Shown here: piece after piece, positions 6,401 through 9,954 of the stretch
Numbering within the stretch: the first letter of the stretch is position 1
How the letters are laid out: each line of letters begins with the position of its first letter
Assembly: GCA_021779775.1 (NCBI GenBank)
Contig: JAJYAB010000046.1
Span: forward strand, 1-9,954
Length of the DNA stretch: 9,954 nucleotides
Direction of reading: 5' to 3'
Origin: Actinomycetes bacterium
GTDB taxonomy: Bacteria > Actinomycetota > Acidimicrobiia > Acidimicrobiales > UBA8190
Position numbers and translations under genes: made by a program
The notes under the pieces: generated by a model
Told to the model about the DNA's origin: nothing
Seen by the model: the letters and a program-made list of their open reading frames with translations, nothing else
Database searches by the model: none

Positions 6401-7348
6401 GTGACCGGCCGCCACACACTGTCCGCCGTGGGCCGGCGAGCCGCCCGCCAGATGCGGTCGGTGACGCTGCGCGCCCGACGGCGCCGTGCCGGCTCGTTCG
6501 AGGCGCTCTCCGACGATGACGCGGTACGCCTCGCCTTCAGCATGCTGCTGCGCCGCGAGCCGGACGAAGCCGGCGGCGCCCACTACCGGAGCCAGCTGCG
6601 CAGCGGGTCGCTCACACGGGCGGCCATGGTCGAGCTGTTGCTGTCGTCCACCGAGTTCCGCCATAGCGTGCCCTTCACCGACCTGGTGGCCTCCATGCAC
6701 CTCAGCCGCTCCGCGTTCGTCCGAGGGCTCCCTCGCGCCCGGAACATCCTCGACATCGGCGGGACGGACCAGTCGGACGAGCAGGGCGCCTTCGTGTCGC
6801 TCGGGTATCCCTACCGGTTCGAGCGGCTGACCATCGTGGACCTTCCTCCCGACGACCGGCATGCGCTCTACCGTCGTGGTGTCTGGAGGGGAGCCGCGAC
6901 ACGGCTCGGTCCGGTCGAGTACGCCTACCACTCGATGGTCGACCTCTCTGCCTACGGTGACGCTTCCTTCGACCTCGTCTACAGCGGTCAGTCGATCGAG
7001 CACGTGACCGAAGCGGAGGGGACCGCAGCGATCGCCGAGGCATTCCGGGTACTGGAGCCTGGCGGCTGGTTCTGCCTCGACACCCCTAACGGTGCCGTCT
7101 GGCGCCTGCAGGGCCCGGAGCCGATCAACCCCGACCACAAGATCGAGTACACCCATGGCGAGCTGTCGGCGAAGCTCGCTGCCGCCGGGTTCGCGGTGTT
7201 GGAGGCCAAGGGGCTCAACTTCGCGGGCGAGGCGGTCGACGACGGCACGTTCGACCAGACGGCTGCCGTAGCGAACATCGGCGTCTACACCGACATCGAG
7301 CGCTGCTTGCATCTGGCCTACATCTGCCGGAAGCCTGCCGATCGCTGA
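6401..7348 (+). CDS. DUF4214 domain plus class I SAM-dependent methyltransferase
   Basis: This 315-aa protein joins two parts. Residues about 35-88 (SDDDAVRLAFSMLLRREPDE, then LTRAAMVELLLSSTEFR) match the DUF4214 pattern, found in surface-polysaccharide and S-layer proteins. Residues about 114-245 form a Rossmann methyltransferase: motif I NILDIGGTDQSDE (116-123, with GG in place of the usual GxGxG), TIVDLPP at the end of strand 2, FDLVYSGQSIEHV at 190-202 and VLEPGGWFCLDTPNG at 217-231, as in Methyltransf_11 enzymes. The protein has no signal peptide and is probably cytosolic. The substrate is likely a glycan or lipid-linked sugar, inferred from DUF4214 and the nearby GT-C-like protein. GTG at 6430 or ATG at 6452 could be later starts. 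It is divergent from the hypothetical genes and convergent with the CAP gene, with a 20-bp gap. Confidence 0.87.
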   Translation: MTGRHTLSAVGRRAARQMRSVTLRARRRRAGSFEALSDDDAVRLAFSMLLRREPDEAGGAHYRSQLRSGSLTRAAMVELLLSSTEFRHSVPFTDLVASMHLSRSAFVRGLPRARNILDIGGTDQSDEQGAFVSLGYPYRFERLTIVDLPPDDRHALYRRGVWRGAATRLGPVEYAYHSMVDLSAYGDASFDLVYSGQSIEHVTEAEGTAAIAEAFRVLEPGGWFCLDTPNGAVWRLQGPEPINPDHKIEYTHGELSAKLAAAGFAVLEAKGLNFAGEAVDDGTFDQTAAVANIGVYTDIERCLHLAYICRKPADR

Positions 7349-7368
7349 CCGGGAACCCGCCGGTGTGC

Positions 7369-8337
7369 CTAGGTCTGCGACCAGCGGTAGTCGACAGCGG
7401 GACTGCCTGACGTCTCCACCAGGATCTCAGCCCACGCAGGGTAGCCCTGGTATCCGGTGGCATCGAAGCCGGCGCCCATCACGCAGTCGGAGCAGGGAAG
7501 ATCGAGCAGCACGTTGGCGCGATGCCCCCAGCACCCGGAGTCCCCCGCCTGGTGGCAGTCGACGTTCGAGGAGCCTGGCCCGTCGTCGTACATCCAGAGG
7601 TACACGGTCTCGAGCGGGCTGCCCAGCGCGCCGCCCCAGTTGGAGCCCCACCGGCTGAAGGGGAAGCCACCAGGCGGCGGGGGGTCGCTGCTCTGCTGTG
7701 CCCCGCCCACAGCGGCCTGGTCGAGGCTGGTGACCATCGCCGACATCGGGGGCAGCCCGCGCGCCGTGCGCTCCAGGTTGGTAGCGACGAAGAGCTGTTC
7801 GGCCGGAGTCAGGGAGGACCAGTCCGACGGAAGTACCAGGGGGCCGATCCCTTCGCTCCGTCGGGCATTGTCGATGGCCTGGACGCTGGCATCGGTGCAC
7901 GCCGCCGATGCGTCGTACTGCCTGCCCGAGCACACCTGGAGGAAATCCGGTGCCGGTGGGATGTCGGCCGAGGGTGTGGCCAGCGCCGCTGCCGGCACCG
8001 GGGCGACCGCCGCGGCGGCAAGGGGGGCGGCCGGCTGCGTGGGAGCCGGGGGCGATGTGGGGGGAGGCGTCGGCTTCGGGGCGGGCGTGGGAGCCGGGGC
8101 GGGAGTCGGAGCCGGGGCGGGAGTCGGAGCCGGGGCGGGCATGACCGGGATCCGGGCATGCAGTCCCACCCGGTGCGTGGTCATCGCTCGTGTCACGGTC
8201 GTGCCGAGCTGTCCCGCCGGCTGGGTGACGGCCCCCACCAAGACAGCAGCCACGAGACAAGTCGCCGGCACCATGGCCACGACCCTGCGGACCGCCTCCC
8301 GTCGAGCGCTGCCGGCGATGTGGCGAGTAGGTGGCAC
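7369..8337 (-). CDS. Secreted or anchored CAP/SCP-like protein with Pro/Ala linker
   Basis: This 322-aa protein starts at the GTG at 8337. A basic stretch (RREAVRRVV) precedes a hydrophobic segment at residues 20-37, a Sec signal peptide or membrane anchor. Residues 67-100 are a low-complexity linker of PAPTPA units, likely spanning the cell wall. The C-terminal part (about 150-322) resembles the CAP (SCP/PR1) fold: a helix VATNLERTARGLPPM, then RWGSNWGGALGSPLETVYLWMYDD, CWGHRANVL and CVMGAGFD, which correspond to the GENIA, GHRANIL and MGVG segments of the family. Six cysteines outside the signal (136, 147, 261, 269, 282, 285) suggest disulfides outside the cytoplasm. The first active-site histidine is not obvious (the region reads GGAQQSSD). 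CAP proteins have varied roles; none can be assigned here. Confidence 0.78.
   Translation of the reverse strand: MPPTRHIAGSARREAVRRVVAMVPATCLVAAVLVGAVTQPAGQLGTTVTRAMTTHRVGLHARIPVMPAPAPTPAPAPTPAPAPTPAPKPTPPPTSPPAPTQPAAPLAAAAVAPVPAAALATPSADIPPAPDFLQVCSGRQYDASAACTDASVQAIDNARRSEGIGPLVLPSDWSSLTPAEQLFVATNLERTARGLPPMSAMVTSLDQAAVGGAQQSSDPPPPGGFPFSRWGSNWGGALGSPLETVYLWMYDDGPGSSNVDCHQAGDSGCWGHRANVLLDLPCSDCVMGAGFDATGYQGYPAWAEILVETSGSPAVDYRWSQT
8081..8134. repeat. Three tandem copies of an 18-bp repeat encoding PAPTPA
   Basis: Units 8081-8098, 8099-8116 and 8117-8134 share GCGGG(C/A)GT(G/C)GGAGCCGGG, and a partial copy follows. They build the Pro/Ala linker of the CAP-like protein. Copies two and three are identical, so the tract is likely length-variable. 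Confidence 0.9.
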
Positions 8338-8461
8338 GTCCGGGGTATCGTCGGCCGTCTCTGCCGCTTGATACCTCTGTGGTGGATCAACTGCGTTAAG
8401 TGGTCATTGTTGGGCGTGCCGTGGGCTGTGGCGGTCCCGGCCCACGACACGGAGGGGAAGC
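8338..8461. other. Divergent intergenic region with imperfect inverted repeat
   Basis: This 124-bp space separates the CAP gene from the membrane protein gene and must hold both promoters. At 8368-8390 an imperfect inverted repeat is visible: TTGATACC, five-base centre TCTGT, then GGTGGATCAA. The TTGATA at 8368-8373 could be a -35 box for the plus-strand gene, but no -10 element at standard distance is visible. The repeat could be an operator; this is a guess. Confidence 0.3.
8451..8455 (+). promoter_or_regulatory. Strong Shine-Dalgarno GGAGG for the membrane protein gene
   Basis: GGAGG lies six bases before the GTG at 8462, the clearest ribosome binding site in the window. It fixes the start of the long plus-strand frame. 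Confidence 0.8.
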
Positions 8462-9954
8462 GTGAACGGCACAGACCGGCCGGCGGCTGGGCGATGGTCG
8501 GCAGCCGGCGTGACCCTGGGAGCGGCAGCCGGTTACGGCGCGGTCACCATGGTGGCGTTCTGGGACGCCCTGGCTCGCGGCCTGACCCACACCATGCCGT
8601 GCGGGTGCTTCGACCAGGCGCAGTCGGCCTGGTTCCTCGCTTGGGTCCCGTACGCCCTGCAGCACGGGCACAACCCGTTCTTCACGACCTGGCTGAACCC
8701 GCCACATGGCGTCAACCTCATGGACAACGCGTCGATGCCCCTGCTCGGCCTGGTGATGGCACCGTTCACGGTGCTGCTCGGTCCCGTAGCGAGCTGGGAC
8801 ATCCTGGCCATGGTGGCTATGGCGGGCTCCGCACTTGCCGCGTTCTGCGTGTTCCGGCGGTTCGTCGCATGGCGACCGGCGGCCTTCGCCGGTGGCCTTC
8901 TGTACGGCTTCGGGCCCTACATGGCAGCCCAAGGGACGACCCACCTGAACTTGTCGTTCGCTGTGTTCCCCCCGGTGGTCCTGTGGCTGGCAGAAGCGGT
9001 GCTCGTCCGGCAGCAGGGACGGGCGGAGCGTTGGGGCGTCGTGTTCGGAGCATGCTGCCTCGCTCAGCTGCTCATCTCTACGGAGCTGCTGCTCACCACG
9101 GCCACCATGGCGGCAATCGGAGCGGTGGCGCTCGTGGCGACCCGGTGGCGGTCGGTGCTGCGGGCGCTGCGGGGCGACACGGCAGTCCGAACGGCAGCGG
9201 TGCGTCGCATGCGGTGGGCCGCCTCGGCCGCCACCGCCGCCACCGCCGTGGTGGCTGCCGGCGCTGCCTATCCGCTGTGGATGGTCTTCCGCGGGCCGCA
9301 GCACGTGGTGGGCGGCGAGACGCAGCACGCCGGGTACTTGAGCGCCAACCTGCTCGGCCTGGTGCAGCCGAGCGGCAACCAGCTCCTCACCACCGCAGCC
9401 ACCCACCACACGGTCGACCCGTTCTATGTCGGTGGGTTCCTCGCCGAGAACGCCACCTTCGTGGGCGTGCCGCTGCTGCTCATGGCGGTGCTCACCGCCA
9501 TCGTGCTTCGCCGGCGACCGATCGTCGTGGTGGCCTCGGTCGTGGGGCTCGCTGCAGTCGTGCTGTCCCTCGGACCACGGTTGTTCGTCGGGACCCACCA
9601 AGTCACCGGCGCGGTGCTGCCGTACCAGTGGCTGCATGGGCTGCCGCTGTTCCACGACGTCATCCCGGCACGCTTGGCGCTGTTCGTCGACCTTTGCATC
9701 GGTCTGCTGCTGGCGGTCGCCCTGGACTCGCTGGTCGGGCTGGCCCGCCGGCGCATCGCCCAGCGGACGGCCCGGCGGCACGTGCCGCGGCTCGCCGCGT
9801 GGGGGGTCAGCCTGGCGCTCGGAACCGCGGTGCTGGTGCCAGCCCTTCCGGATTGGCCGGCGCCGATGCAGCCCGCCGGTGTCCCGCCGTTCTTCACGAA
9901 CGGTGCGTCGGCGGTGGCACCGCAGAGCACCGTCGATCTCTACCCGTTCCCCCG
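8462..9954 (+). CDS. Polytopic GT-C-like membrane protein (probable glycosyltransferase), 3' end cut off
   Basis: The frame is open from the GTG at 8462 to the window edge, 497 residues and still incomplete. It has many hydrophobic helices (for example VTLGAAAGYGAVTMVAFW, LLGLVMAPFTVLL, LAMVAMAGSALAAFCVF, ATFVGVPLLLMAVLTAIVL, ALFVDLCIGLLLAVAL). The first extracytoplasmic loop has CGCFDQAQSAWFLAWVPYAL followed by HGHNPFFTTWLNPPHGVNL. That arrangement (DxxQ, then HNPF and WLNPPxGVNL) is typical of a group of large actinobacterial membrane proteins regarded as GT-C-type glycosyltransferases, in which the loop acid is usually catalytic. Here the usual DPDQ-type motif reads FDQAQ. It probably uses polyprenyl-linked sugars for envelope glycan synthesis. 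No catalytic activity has been shown from sequence alone. It diverges from the CAP gene and has a strong ribosome binding site. Confidence 0.82.
   Translation, partial: MNGTDRPAAGRWSAAGVTLGAAAGYGAVTMVAFWDALARGLTHTMPCGCFDQAQSAWFLAWVPYALQHGHNPFFTTWLNPPHGVNLMDNASMPLLGLVMAPFTVLLGPVASWDILAMVAMAGSALAAFCVFRRFVAWRPAAFAGGLLYGFGPYMAAQGTTHLNLSFAVFPPVVLWLAEAVLVRQQGRAERWGVVFGACCLAQLLISTELLLTTATMAAIGAVALVATRWRSVLRALRGDTAVRTAAVRRMRWAASAATAATAVVAAGAAYPLWMVFRGPQHVVGGETQHAGYLSANLLGLVQPSGNQLLTTAATHHTVDPFYVGGFLAENATFVGVPLLLMAVLTAIVLRRRPIVVVASVVGLAAVVLSLGPRLFVGTHQVTGAVLPYQWLHGLPLFHDVIPARLALFVDLCIGLLLAVALDSLVGLARRRIAQRTARRHVPRLAAWGVSLALGTAVLVPALPDWPAPMQPAGVPPFFTNGASAVAPQSTVDLYPFP

Noticed and set aside
7349..7368. 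Short hairpin (CCGG, 7-base loop, CCGG) between the convergent methyltransferase and CAP genes
   Set aside because: A four-base stem without a T tract is too weak to call as a terminator in such GC-rich DNA.
8396..9781. Minus-strand frame of 461 codons rich in His, Arg and Gln
   Set aside because: It is antisense to the open GT-C-like membrane protein frame, which has a strong ribosome binding site and recognisable loop motifs. The composition is typical of a high-GC shadow frame.

Overview
The window is visibly very GC-rich, with GTG starts and dense coding. It looks like an actinobacterial chromosome, perhaps of the Acidimicrobiia; that placement is an inference from protein style only. 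Seven regions can be read.

(1) Positions 1-2291, minus strand: a compact operon of a HAD-IIA sugar-phosphatase-like hydrolase, a lysine/alanine-tailed histone-H1-like protein, the rRNA methyltransferase tlyA and the first codons of an NAD kinase. This matches the actinobacterial order known from Mycobacterium tuberculosis (Rv1692, Rv1693, tlyA, ppnK, recN), but here the middle gene carries a (PAKKA)9 tail. The tlyA S4 domain can only be included if translation starts at a CTG that overlaps the stop of the histone-like gene, as CTGA.

(2) Positions 2292-4072: a graveyard. A radical SAM gene (Rv2578c/spore photolyase-like family), read on the minus strand, is split by an 892-bp IS1595-family insertion with 26-bp imperfect terminal inverted repeats and an exact 8-bp target duplication. 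The gene also has at least two frameshifts and has lost its C-terminal part. The transposase inside the element keeps an open frame but lacks the segment that should hold its second catalytic aspartate. A small, possibly frameshifted gene lies between the relic and the HAD gene.

(3) Positions 4153-6362, minus strand: a 14-TM DHA2-type MFS exporter, a 155-aa conserved-looking hypothetical protein, and a possible 58-68 aa ORF overlapping it by GTGA.

(4) Positions 6401-7348, plus strand: a DUF4214 plus class I SAM methyltransferase fusion, possibly read from a leaderless transcript.

(5) Positions 7369-8337, minus strand: a secreted or membrane-anchored CAP/SCP-like protein with a Pro/Ala-rich linker built from 18-bp repeats.

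(6) Positions 8338-8461: a divergent intergenic region with an imperfect inverted repeat and a strong ribosome binding site.

(7) Positions 8462 to the window end, plus strand: a large polytopic GT-C-like membrane protein, incomplete at the edge. The methyltransferase, CAP protein and membrane protein suggest a cell-envelope/surface-polysaccharide neighbourhood.

I do not see a CRISPR array, tRNA, rRNA, or a convincing new multi-gene defence system.
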